From NCBI GenBank assembly GCA_029948255.1, contig JALIZF010001704.1, positions 248,001-312,000 on the forward strand: a stretch of 64,000 bases of DNA. The letters are read 5' to 3'. Shown here piece by piece: positions 57,201 to 57,786 of this stretch. The notes beneath the pieces were generated by a model. It made no database searches. It was given only the letters and a program-made list of their open reading frames with translations, and was not told the origin of the DNA. The position numbers were made by a program, and so were the translations under genes. The first letter of the stretch is position 1. Each line of letters starts with the position of its first letter. Source of the stretch: Telmatactis stephensoni. Its lineage: Eukaryota; Cnidaria; Anthozoa; Actiniaria; Isophelliidae.

Positions 57201-57776
57201 GTTCGATCTCCGGATCTCACATCCTTGTTTTAACTTCTTTCCTTTCTGTGTAGCTTTAAGTAGCTTTAAATAGGGATGTAAAATGAGCGCACCGTCGACC
57301 TCAAGTTTATCATGCAGTTACTCAAATTACTGTCACGAGTTATCGCGGACGTAAAATATTGTCGCTTTACTTTACTTTACTTTTATATCCATGGTATACC
57401 ACGAAAAACCATTGTATAACTATTTTATCCACCACCATAGAAAAATACAAATGCATGATGGGAAGGAAGAGTGGAATACCGACAATTATACAAGCTTTCC
57501 TGCATTTGATTGGCTATATTTTCTATGGATGTGGGATAAATACATACATATACACCCCTATGTAGAACCCTTGTGGTAATATGCCAATCTGAGGGACAGT
57601 TCAATCTTTTTAATTCATCGTAACGATTGATTTACATGTAACTTAGTTAATTTGATTTTGAATTAATGCAAGGAATCATTATCTACTTATATAGCTATAC
57701 CTATAACTCCTGAGCTGACAACAATCACGGTCAAATGTAGAAAACTCACGATCATAAAACCTTGTGCTGAAGCCAT
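9712..57776 (-). CDS. Giant mosaic LGR-type G-protein coupled receptor (47 coding exons, about 2,992 aa)
   Basis: Exons in transcript order: 57776-57701, 56892-56800, 56155-55905, 46079-45986, 44294-43902, 42961-42536, 41927-41511, 40877-40771, 40623-40344, 40272-40085, 39612-39410, 38911-38736, 36702-36619, 35867-35619, 34905-34804, 34536-34277, 33696-33594, 33303-33076, 32611-32495, 31882-31799, 31627-31484, 31001-30751, 30459-30360 or 30314-30215, 29673-29560, 28719-28472, 28233-28137, 27674-27599, 26949-26665, 25877-25615, 23787-23617, 22802-22650, 22272-22023, 20772-20630, 18838-18575, 18359-18082, 17554-17458, 17061-16729, 15750-15624, 15342-15265, seven LRR exons between 13578 and 10850, 10783-9712. 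Every junction has AG/GT and matching phase, and lengths sum to a multiple of three. Seen: signal peptide, adhesion/lectin modules, LRRs, 7TM. Inferred: plasma-membrane receptor binding an extracellular ligand and signalling through G proteins. A phase-neutral exon could still be missing. It could be read as several genes, but no stop or start interrupts the chain. Confidence 0.8.
10850..13578 (-). CDS. Seven one-repeat LRR exons, each exactly 72 nt (residues about 2469-2636)
   Basis: Exons 13578-13507 ([20 protein letters not shown]), 13432-13361 ([20 protein letters not shown]), 12964-12893 ([20 protein letters not shown]), 12094-12023 ([20 protein letters not shown]), 11607-11536 ([20 protein letters not shown]), 11356-11285 ([20 protein letters not shown]), 10921-10850 ([20 protein letters not shown]). 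Each is a 24-residue LRR starting at the same point of the repeat and the same phase. This is the exon-per-repeat architecture of LGR genes. The array forms the ligand-binding solenoid in glycoprotein-hormone and relaxin receptors. Confidence 0.95.
12188..12408. mobile_element. 221-bp foldback element in an LRR intron
   Basis: AATAGTCCCTTTCACAGTTC pairs with GAACTGTGAAGGGGACTATT, and the arms continue through GATGCAAA...GAGCGTGCAA with few mismatches. Confidence 0.85.
13038..13195. mobile_element. hAT-like MITE
   Basis: Terminal inverted repeats CAGTGGCGGATCCAGG and CCTAAATCCGCCCCTG (CAGKGGCGGATYYAGG type, widespread in hAT-derived MITEs). 158 bp. No clear 8-bp target duplication. Confidence 0.7.
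15265..15750 (-). CDS. LRR N-cap and first leucine-rich repeat (residues about 2400-2468)
   Basis: Exon 15750-15624 reads [20 protein letters not shown] and [12 protein letters not shown], an LRRNT with the C-P-x-x-C-x-C signature. Exon 15342-15265 (78 nt) reads [20 protein letters not shown] then SLEYL, one LRR. From here on the introns fall in phase 2 (two bases before the junction), unlike the phase-1 borders of the ectodomain modules. Confidence 0.85.
16729..17061 (-). CDS. CUB domain (residues about 2289-2399)
   Basis: 333-nt phase 1-1 exon reading [60 protein letters not shown] and [20 protein letters not shown]. The G-x-L-x-S-P-x-Y-P ... N-C-x-W-x-I ... L-x-F-x-x-F-x-L-E ... C-x-x-D-Y-V-x-V-x-D-G ... 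Y-C-G pattern is canonical. The E-x(n)-D-Y and S-x-x-N residues of the calcium-binding CUB type are present. It sits directly before the LRR core. Confidence 0.95.
17458..18359 (-). CDS. MAM domain 5, middle and C-terminal exons (residues about 2164-2288)
   Basis: Exons 18359-18082 (1-0): [52 protein letters not shown]. 17554-17458 (0-1): [20 protein letters not shown] then VKDGVC. The N-terminal MAM exon is not adjacent; the nearest candidate is 22802-22650 on the other side of LamG domain 2. Confidence 0.8.
18575..22272 (-). CDS. LamG/pentraxin-like domain 2 (residues about 1945-2163)
   Basis: Exons 22272-22023: [54 protein letters not shown]. 20772-20630: [36 protein letters not shown]. 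18838-18575: [40 protein letters not shown]. The [17 protein letters not shown]-x-L-x-I-G and Y-V-G-S-I-N-x-F-N-L-W elements are typical of pentraxins. The whole cassette is phase 1 on both sides and sits between a MAM N-terminal exon and MAM middle/C-terminal exons. Confidence 0.9.
20217..20473. mobile_element. MITE family X, copy 1
   Basis: Ends TTAGGGTCTGATTATATGAA and TTCATATAATCAGGTCCTTA with an inner CGGGCTGGCCCGG / CCGGGCCAGCCCGG. Related to the element at 35127-35475. Confidence 0.85.
20919..20943. repeat. Four tandem AAGGTCA-like half-sites (GGTCAA)n
   Basis: AGGTCAAGGTCAAGGTCAAG GTCAAA. Each 6-bp unit carries AAGGTCA, a nuclear-receptor monomer half-site. Probably just a short microsatellite in an intron. 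Confidence 0.8.
21061..21082. repeat. Poly(C) run of 22
   Basis: Homopolymer in the intron of LamG domain 2; length may be affected by assembly. Confidence 0.9.
22650..22802 (-). CDS. MAM-like N-terminal exon (residues about 1894-1944)
   Basis: 153-nt phase 1-1 exon reading [20 protein letters not shown] then [19 protein letters not shown]. The C-x-(6)-DGWCGW-x-(6)-QWIRG start resembles MAM N-terminal exons, but no MAM middle exon follows directly; a LamG cassette does. The 5' edge and acceptor lie in a 93-bp tandem repeat (22767-23047). Confidence 0.65.
22767..23047 (-). repeat. Three-copy 93-bp tandem repeat duplicating an exon edge and its splice acceptor
   Basis: ACCAACCATC starts at 22767, 22861 and 22954. 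Each unit holds the plus-strand text GTGATACTATAAA, which on the minus strand is the acceptor TATAG plus the first bases of the exon. Only the 22802 copy keeps an open frame; the upstream copies run into stops. Confidence 0.85.
23053..23317. mobile_element. MITE family Y, copy 1 (left arm shortened)
   Basis: Ends AAGAGACCATAATACTAAGA and AGTATTATGGTGTCTTGC, with inner TAGTAACTTTGCCAACGCGC / GCGCGATGGCGAAATTACTA. The left arm lacks the stretch present in copy 2 at 43403-43706. Confidence 0.85.
23617..23787 (-). CDS. Fibronectin type II domain (residues about 1837-1893)
   Basis: 171-nt phase 1-1 exon reading [40 protein letters not shown] and LCK. The C-x-F-P-F-x-x-x-x-x-x-Y-x-x-C-T/Q-x-x-x-x-x-x-W-C-x-T-T-x-x-Y-D-x-D-x-x-W-G-x-C pattern is diagnostic. 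FnII modules bind collagen/gelatin or mannose-type ligands in other proteins. Confidence 0.95.
24417..25583. mobile_element. 1.17-kb foldback element, family Z, copy 1
   Basis: The left arm from TTAAAGTCCCTATGACGG and the right arm ending ATAAGGACTTTAA pair over most of their length (for example AGGCCTGGGTCAATC / GATTGACCCAGGCCT and AGGTCACGTGACATC / GATGTCACGTGACCT). The left arm alone carries an additional nested hairpin at about 24545-24765. Confidence 0.88.
25615..27674 (-). CDS. LamG/concanavalin-like domain 1 (residues about 1629-1836)
   Basis: Exons 27674-27599 (76 nt, phase 1-2): [19 protein letters not shown]. 26949-26665 (2-1 in exon terms, ends two bases into a codon): [40 protein letters not shown]. 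25877-25615: [57 protein letters not shown]. The YW-x-L-N start, F-x-G...L-x-x-P, FS-x-x-x-W, WT-x-V-x-V-T-W-N and F-x-G-x-M-x-D-L elements are classic for laminin-G/pentraxin-like jelly rolls. Confidence 0.85.
26158..26278. mobile_element. Foldback element
   Basis: CGTGGAAAGTGC ... ACAGTTTTTATTCAC pairs with GTGAATAAAAACCGT ... GCACTTTCCATG. Confidence 0.75.
27244..27386. mobile_element. MITE-like foldback in a receptor intron
   Basis: CTAGTTTTCACGAATGACGG pairs with CCGCCACTTGTGAAAACCAG. Confidence 0.75.
28137..29673 (-). CDS. MAM domain 4 (residues about 1476-1628)
   Basis: Exons 29673-29560 (1-1): [33 protein letters not shown]. 28719-28472 (1-0): [50 protein letters not shown]. 28233-28137 (0-1): [20 protein letters not shown] then [13 protein letters not shown]. 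The last exon has a weak donor (GTTTTTT) but an excellent MAM C-terminal signature ([12 protein letters not shown]) and fits both phases. Confidence 0.8.
28813..29046. mobile_element. 234-bp near-perfect foldback
   Basis: AAGGCGGCGAAAT ... CCCTCAACTTGTCGCGCAAC pairs with GTTGCGCGACAAGTTGAGGG ... ATTTCGCCGCCTT. Arms of about 110 bp. Confidence 0.9.
29745..29902. mobile_element. 158-bp foldback
   Basis: TATACACCCTTCTAATAAAT pairs with ATTTATTAGAAGGGTGTATA; the arms continue through GACGTCAAATTTATTCTTTT. Confidence 0.88.
30172..30355. repeat. (CAGA)n tetranucleotide tracts at both duplicated exons
   Basis: Pure CAGA runs at about 30172-30209 and 30331-30355, each beginning a few bases after the splice donor of a MAM3 C-terminal exon copy. 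The tract, exon and about 15 bp of acceptor form one tandemly duplicated unit of about 145-160 bp. Confidence 0.9.
30215..30314 (-). CDS. MAM3 C-terminal exon, copy A (3' copy)
   Basis: 100-nt exon, phase 0-1, reading [19 protein letters not shown] then [14 protein letters not shown]. It is separated from copy B by only 45 bp (30315-30359), which contain a donor, a (CAGA)n tract and an acceptor. Using both copies would shift the frame, since 100 is not a multiple of three. Confidence 0.8.
30215..31627 (-). CDS. MAM domain 3 with duplicated C-terminal exon (residues about 1311-1475)
   Basis: Exons 31627-31484 (1-1): [30 protein letters not shown]. 31001-30751 (1-0): [60 protein letters not shown]. 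Then one of two 100-nt exons (0-1), 30459-30360 or 30314-30215. This is the most canonical MAM domain in the gene: CDFE...LCG, VSFWYHM.G..IG.L.V and [15 protein letters not shown] are all present. Confidence 0.9.
30360..30459 (-). CDS. MAM3 C-terminal exon, copy B (5' copy)
   Basis: 100-nt exon, phase 0-1, reading [19 protein letters not shown] then [14 protein letters not shown]. Acceptor TAATCGAATAG, donor GTATGT. The donor runs straight into a (CAGA)n tract. Same length, phase and splice signals as copy A; it differs at three residues (S for P, I for L, G for E). Confidence 0.8.
31799..32611 (-). CDS. Third LDLa repeat plus a half LDLa (residues about 1244-1310)
   Basis: Exon 32611-32495 (117 nt, phase 1-1) reads [20 protein letters not shown] then [19 protein letters not shown], a complete LDLa. 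Exon 31882-31799 (84 nt, phase 1-1) reads [20 protein letters not shown] then CAFRK. It keeps the first two to three cysteines but lacks the CDGxxDCxDGSDE half, so it is a truncated or diverged LDLa. Both have good splice sites and keep the frame into MAM domain 3. Confidence 0.8.
32285..32468. mobile_element. Foldback beside the LDLa exon
   Basis: ATCACCGATCTTGTTACATC pairs with GATGTAACAAGATCGATGG; inner GGGCCAATGGCC / GGCCATTGGCCC. It ends about 25 bp before the donor of exon 32495-32611. Confidence 0.8.
33076..33303 (-). CDS. Two LDL-receptor class A repeats in one exon (residues about 1168-1243)
   Basis: 228-nt phase 1-1 exon. Repeat 1: [31 protein letters not shown]. Repeat 2: [32 protein letters not shown]. 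Repeat 1 has the full acidic calcium cage (CDGDxxCxDGSDE); repeat 2 has the variant DVNGIDE with an inserted residue. In relaxin-type LGRs and the snail receptor GRL101, N-terminal LDLa modules are needed for activation, so these are natural candidates for a signalling role. That is inference from the family. Confidence 0.9.
33594..34905 (-). CDS. MAM domain 2 (residues about 1013-1167)
   Basis: Exons 34905-34804 (phase 1-1), 34536-34277 (1-0) and 33696-33594 (0-1). Readings: [111 protein letters not shown]. The three-exon 1-1/1-0/0-1 layout is that of every complete MAM domain in this gene. The four-Cys pattern is partly degenerate. Confidence 0.8.
33723..34024. mobile_element. Element with GAGGGGG(G/A)CCTAGGGG ends and AT-rich CCCGCA-rich interior
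   Basis: Inverted ends GAGGGGGGCCTAGGGGGG and CCCCTAGGTCCCCCTC. The interior repeats the text CAATCCCGCAAGAAAAA several times. Confidence 0.75.
35127..35475. mobile_element. MITE family X, copy 2
   Basis: Ends TTAGGGCCTGATTA and CATATAATCAGGCCCTAA with inner AGCGGGCTGGCTTAG / AACCGGGCTAGCCGG. Same termini and inner palindrome style as 20217-20473. Confidence 0.8.
35619..35867 (-). CDS. Unrecognised CC-rich beta module (residues about 930-1012)
   Basis: 249-nt phase 1-1 exon reading [40 protein letters not shown] and [20 protein letters not shown] cluster of cysteines (CC, YCPGC) is followed by alternating hydrophobic strands, which suggests a disulphide-anchored beta sandwich. I cannot name it. 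The first part of this exon and its splice acceptor lie inside a three-copy tandem repeat (35845-36140). Confidence 0.6.
35845..36140 (-). repeat. Three-copy tandem repeat that copies the exon edge and splice acceptor
   Basis: Units of about 115-126 bp start at about 35845, 35971 and 36086. Each contains GGATGCTGT(C/G/A)ACAAA on the plus strand. On the minus strand that is the acceptor ending CAG followed by the first codons of the exon. The real exon uses the copy at 35867; the other two acceptors lie upstream in the intron. The internal TATAAAGTAGTATA text is shared by copies one and two. Confidence 0.85.
36619..36702 (-). CDS. Short linker exon after PA14 (residues about 902-929)
   Basis: 84-nt phase 1-1 exon with a TGTTATGCAG acceptor and GTATAC donor. 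It reads [15 protein letters not shown] then [13 protein letters not shown]. No family is recognised. It is supported by splice sites, open frame and phase agreement on both sides only, so it is less certain than the domain exons. It may be the last strand of the PA14 region or the start of the next module. Confidence 0.5.
36941..37200. mobile_element. Foldback element
   Basis: TTGTCGGGTCTAAA pairs with TTTAGACCCGACAA; GAGACCGAAATGGTGC pairs with GCACCATTTCGGTCTC. Confidence 0.8.
37484..37954. mobile_element. 471-bp almost perfect foldback
   Basis: GTGAAAACCCCATCTCAATC pairs with GATTGAGATGGGGTTTTCAC, and the arms match almost base for base for about 220 bp to a short centre rich in TGACGTCA. 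It lies in the intron between PA14 and the linker exon. Confidence 0.95.
38159..38350. mobile_element. Foldback element
   Basis: TTGCTCAGGCTAAGCCTCG pairs with CGAGGCTAAGCCTGAGCAA, with outer TTTCGAGTTCC / GGAATTCGAAA. Confidence 0.8.
38736..40272 (-). CDS. PA14-like domain (residues about 713-901)
   Basis: Three exons: 40272-40085, 39612-39410 and 38911-38736, phases 1-0, 0-2 and 2-1. They read [80 protein letters not shown] and [17 protein letters not shown]. The P-x-S-G-x-Y-x-F-x-I-A-x-D-x-x-x-x-L-W-x-S core followed by S-x-P-L-x-L-x-x-x-x-x-Y-x-x-E-x-L and a V-x-x-x-L-P-x-G-T strand is characteristic of PA14 domains, which are often carbohydrate-binding. Confidence 0.8.
40344..40877 (-). 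CDS. F5/8 type C (discoidin/fucolectin-like) domain (residues about 584-712)
   Basis: Two exons, 40877-40771 (phase 1-0) and 40623-40344 (0-1). They read [75 protein letters not shown] and [19 protein letters not shown]. The A-V-D-G-N-x-D-T-C-x-x-T ... P-W-x-x-I-x-L ... V-x-I-x-N-R ... L-x-L-C-E-V-x-V pattern is that of F5/8C domains, closest by eye to tachylectin-4/fucolectin proteins, which bind fucosylated glycans. Binding by this copy is inference. Confidence 0.85.
41195..41250 (-). mobile_element. Tiny LINE reverse-transcriptase fragment in a receptor intron
   Basis: The minus strand reads [16 protein letters not shown] then a stop. FGVPQGSxLGPILF is a core reverse-transcriptase block of LINEs. 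Only this block is recognisable. Confidence 0.6.
41511..41927 (-). CDS. C-type lectin-like domain 2 (residues about 445-583)
   Basis: 417-nt phase 1-1 exon reading [78 protein letters not shown] and [11 protein letters not shown]. The spacing CDRGW ... TCF ... KYKC ... I-x-GL ... [10 protein letters not shown] ... C ... W ... C follows the C-type lectin fold. FRWDDGSP corresponds to the usual W-x-D-G-x-P strand. Tandem with lectin 1. The canonical sugar-specificity motifs are absent or altered. Confidence 0.8.
42536..42961 (-). CDS. C-type lectin-like domain 1 (residues about 303-444)
   Basis: One 426-nt phase 1-1 exon. It reads [77 protein letters not shown] and [11 protein letters not shown]. 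This is the C-type lectin order: Cys-Trp start, C-x-x-x-G-G-x-L helix, WxW-like core and closing CxxxxxxxC. The Ca/sugar triplets EPN or QPD and WND are not visible, so carbohydrate binding cannot be assumed. A second lectin exon follows directly. Confidence 0.8.
43403..43706. mobile_element. MITE family Y, copy 2 (full length)
   Basis: Ends AAAAGACCATAATACTAAGA and CTTAGTATCATGGTTTCTTG with arms of about 130 bp that include GCGAAACTCAGTATTTGATG. Lies in a receptor intron. Confidence 0.88.
43902..44294 (-). CDS. Unrecognised Cys-containing ectodomain module (residues about 172-302)
   Basis: Single 393-nt exon, phase 1-1, encoding about 131 residues. Seen: start [20 protein letters not shown], then [39 protein letters not shown] and a C-terminal [16 protein letters not shown]. 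It has four cysteines and no membrane segment. I do not recognise the fold. It sits between MAM1 and the first C-type lectin and, like its neighbours, is a self-contained phase-1 cassette, so it is probably a shuffled extracellular module. Both splice sites are good (TTCTTACAG acceptor, GTAAGT donor). Confidence 0.65.
44316..45132. mobile_element. 817-bp element with perfect 17-bp ends and TTAA
   Basis: TTAAGGACGTTCGCGGG and CCCGCGAACGTCCTTAA are exact inverted repeats. TTAA at both ends is the target of piggyBac-type elements. No transposase frame lies inside, so it is non-autonomous. It begins 21 bp upstream of the acceptor of exon 44294-43902. Confidence 0.85.
45187..45668. repeat. Minisatellite, about 4 units of 90-120 bp
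   Basis: Repeating text such as CATCCCCTAACTGTCCCCTG, TCTACC(A/C)T(C/G)TAGGCT and CCCGTCCCCAAGTCCCCTTG. The plus strand is almost free of G-runs and the minus strand is full of GGG/GGGG runs. The minus open frames over it are repeat shadows. Confidence 0.92.
45986..46079 (-). CDS. MAM domain 1, C-terminal exon
   Basis: 94-nt exon, phase 0 to 1, reading [15 protein letters not shown] then [15 protein letters not shown], matching the other MAM C-terminal exons (I/L-x-x-x-G ... A-x-D-x-I/V ... C). The acceptor is TTTCTTACAG. A 221-bp foldback element begins only 25 bp upstream in the intron. The call depends on the phase match with 55905, because the two exons are 9.8 kb apart. Confidence 0.65.
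46104..46324. mobile_element. 221-bp foldback element
   Basis: AGGAGGTGTTTACATGGCAC pairs with GTGCCATGTATACACACCTC; the arms continue through TAGGATC and GCAGGCGAAT. Confidence 0.85.
46510..46580 (-). pseudogene. Short relic of a fourth copy
   Basis: The plus-strand text GCCGTATTTGCAACACCACT GAAACTATGTTG (46545-46577) matches copy 1 near 48771-48805 (GCCGTGTTTGCAACAGCACT then GAAACTGTGCT). Only about 60 bp are recognisable, so it could also be a chance fragment of a fifth degraded copy. Confidence 0.5.
48572..50134 (-). CDS. Intronless multipass membrane protein, copy 1 (520 aa)
   Basis: Continuous frame starting [20 protein letters not shown] and ending [11 protein letters not shown] chose this ATG because it aligns with the start of the opposite-strand paralogue; the open frame runs 23 codons further upstream. 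A CCCACAG acceptor-like site lies 13 bp before the ATG, suggesting an intron in the 5'UTR. An acidic N-terminal stretch ([13 protein letters not shown]) and [20 protein letters not shown] precede roughly ten hydrophobic segments, with a conserved basic loop [20 protein letters not shown] between the later ones. I do not recognise the family. A possible poly(A) signal ATTAAA lies at 48539-48544, just past the stop. Nested in intron 3 of the receptor on the same strand. A transporter, channel-like or receptor role is possible but unsupported. Confidence 0.85.
   Translation of the reverse strand: MISEIIYGLVAFLIENFTGVLVVKNSDNQDHDSDEETALIQVSDQDKLKDFTKFDPTDTIFCEYDPPSNEETNPKAWRKSLPSVKTSILKSLKVVFIIQPLCGTLIGLLAVFLIFFDLNTSNVCIATRLSYYNLTNPMRSIEMLGHSVEGFIIELYDFFLLFTVFSWSQLKELNLPLINIVVAFVDLTYELILALFELFAQSWVDYPLNVLFTSGTVINGLILARHFRPRPHKWKTVFKLSFTFSAQFVLGMSLVVFLCYIFWPWYNAQSENTKVIVAVISPLVAFFPKLVCRLAAQKLKDVHPGSAHVFVSVLYGTIAFVFRIMQAELANLSSFVVLGIAHAFVDLIERLTIIIMDYLWLYLYRRLRCKRRPKSLYCCPRSRRFVADMSIQILLQEATGLVLGLGFIHLYHFMYSDIKPPYTDLQVVKDFFLRVFIGMAIDLVFSTVSVLLQTRLMNIAIMKVWSMRWKHHCIVNIIVALETMLFFGIYLFDVVRNKYNYYNHSSVRYAWNCSMPFSQL
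50600..51330 (-). pseudogene. Decayed third copy of the multipass membrane protein gene
   Basis: Text such as AAAGTGGTAGAGGTG, CTAGACTTGTTGCTTCTTGA, CAAAGACTTAAGTTTTCGTT and GAGCTATTCCAAGCACTACA matches the 3' half of copy 1 in the same orientation, with many substitutions, indels and stops. It is split by a 131-bp foldback element at 50996-51126 flanked by TAA on both sides. The 5' half is missing. Confidence 0.85.
50996..51126. mobile_element. Foldback (MITE-like) element inside the pseudogene
   Basis: Ends GGCCTAGTTCAAACGTCGCA and its near-perfect reverse complement, with about 31-bp arms and a loop of about 65 bp. TAA on each side is a plausible target duplication. It interrupts an otherwise collinear pseudogene. 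Confidence 0.85.
51345..51449. repeat. Three-copy short tandem repeat (about 36 bp)
   Basis: The unit contains AGGCGCCATCAGTA followed by CTGCTTTCGTGATGTATC, three times with small differences. It lies at the edge of the pseudogene. Confidence 0.8.
52122..52259. repeat. Long near-perfect hairpin upstream of copy 2
   Basis: Arms of about 55 bp (CTCTGTACTGTGATATAAAC ... and its reverse complement) around a short loop. It ends 182 bp before the ATG of copy 2, within its likely promoter or 5'UTR region. It may be a MITE or a structured RNA. Confidence 0.85.
52441..54006 (+). CDS. Intronless multipass membrane protein, copy 2 (521 aa)
   Basis: Starts [20 protein letters not shown], ends [10 protein letters not shown]. 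Collinear with copy 1 without large gaps. An acidic N-terminal region is followed by about ten hydrophobic segments, for example [55 protein letters not shown] and [19 protein letters not shown]. The region around residues 326-467 is almost identical to copy 1, even at synonymous sites, while residues 1-260 differ often. An acceptor-like ACCACAG ends 13 bp before the ATG, as in copy 1, so both probably have a 5'UTR intron. It runs antisense to the host receptor. Function unknown; the family is not recognised. Confidence 0.88.
   Translation: MISEVIYGLVAIIIENCTGVAVVKKLNRSRDHDDEETGLVQATAEDNLNDFKKFDFSDAIFCEYDPPSDEEADPKAWRKSLPRIKISILKSLKFVFIIQTLIGALIGLLAVFLIFIDLNTSNVCINTQRLDYYKLPMPMRAIELLGHSVEGFIIELYDFFLLCTVFSWSQLKELNIPLISVLVAFIDLTYELALAIFGVFNTPWVPYPLYAMFTAMTIAIGVIIARHLRPRPYSWKIVMGLSFTFSAQFVLGISFVVFMCHIFWPWYNAQSEYTKVVVAVISPLVVFFPKLVCRLAAQKLKDVHPGSAHVFVSVIYGTMAIVYRVMQAELANLSSFVVLGIAHAFVDLIERLTIIIMDYLWLYIYRRLRCKRRPKSLYCCPRSRRFVADMSIQILLQEATGLVSGLGFIHLYHFMYSDIKPPYTDLQVVKDFFLRVLIGLAIDLVFSTVSVLLQTRLMNIAIMKVWSMKWKHHCVVNIIVALETMLFFGVYLFDIVRTKYNYKEHPLDHYAWNCSMPFSQL
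54420..55690 (+). mobile_element. Degraded BEL/Pao-type retrotransposon fragment (RNase H end to integrase)
   Basis: Broken frames read [86 protein letters not shown] and, further on, [11 protein letters not shown]. The RCRGRLxHxxLPxxxKxPILIP, CxxC-type zinc finger, Y-T-G-V and WWGGFxERL motifs are those of BEL/Pao integrase regions. There are frameshifts and deletions between the blocks. No LTRs were seen. It lies inside receptor intron 3 and is antisense to the receptor. Confidence 0.8.
55905..56892 (-). CDS. MAM domain 1, N-terminal and middle exons (receptor residues about 26-140)
   Basis: Exon 56892-56800 reads [16 protein letters not shown] and [10 protein letters not shown], the Cys/Trp start of a MAM domain. 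Exon 56155-55905 reads [30 protein letters not shown] and [17 protein letters not shown], the central strands. Phases are 1-1 and 1-0, the same as the other MAM domains in the gene. The completing exon lies 9.8 kb downstream at 46079-45986, across the intron that hosts the nested genes. MAM domains mediate extracellular adhesion. Confidence 0.8.
56452..56654. mobile_element. MITE with 27-bp ends
   Basis: GGAAAGTTGAAGTGCCTGGT and ACCAGGCACTTCAACTTTCC are exact inverted ends. The interior holds two copies of AAGTGGGACT(C/T)GAA and a B-box-like GGGTCGTGGGTTCGAGTCCC on the minus strand. Confidence 0.85.
57150..57240 (+). mobile_element. tRNA-derived SINE-like repeat near the receptor 5' end
   Basis: AGTTGGTTAGTGCGCGGCCT (A-box-like) and GAGTTCGATCTCCGGATCTC (B-box-like), then a T-rich tail. 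It lies in intron 1 of the receptor. Confidence 0.6.
57701..57776 (-). CDS. First coding exon: signal peptide of the giant receptor
   Basis: ATG at 57776-57774. The 25 codons read a short polar start and then a hydrophobic core ([19 protein letters not shown]) typical of a secretory signal peptide. The exon ends one base into a codon before GTATAG and joins the MAM exon at 56892 in frame. Ten bases upstream is a pyrimidine-AG acceptor (CTTTCAG, exon edge 57786), so the 5'UTR probably continues in an upstream non-coding exon towards higher coordinates. The promoter was not located. Confidence 0.7.
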
Positions 57777-57786
57777 TACAATGGAC

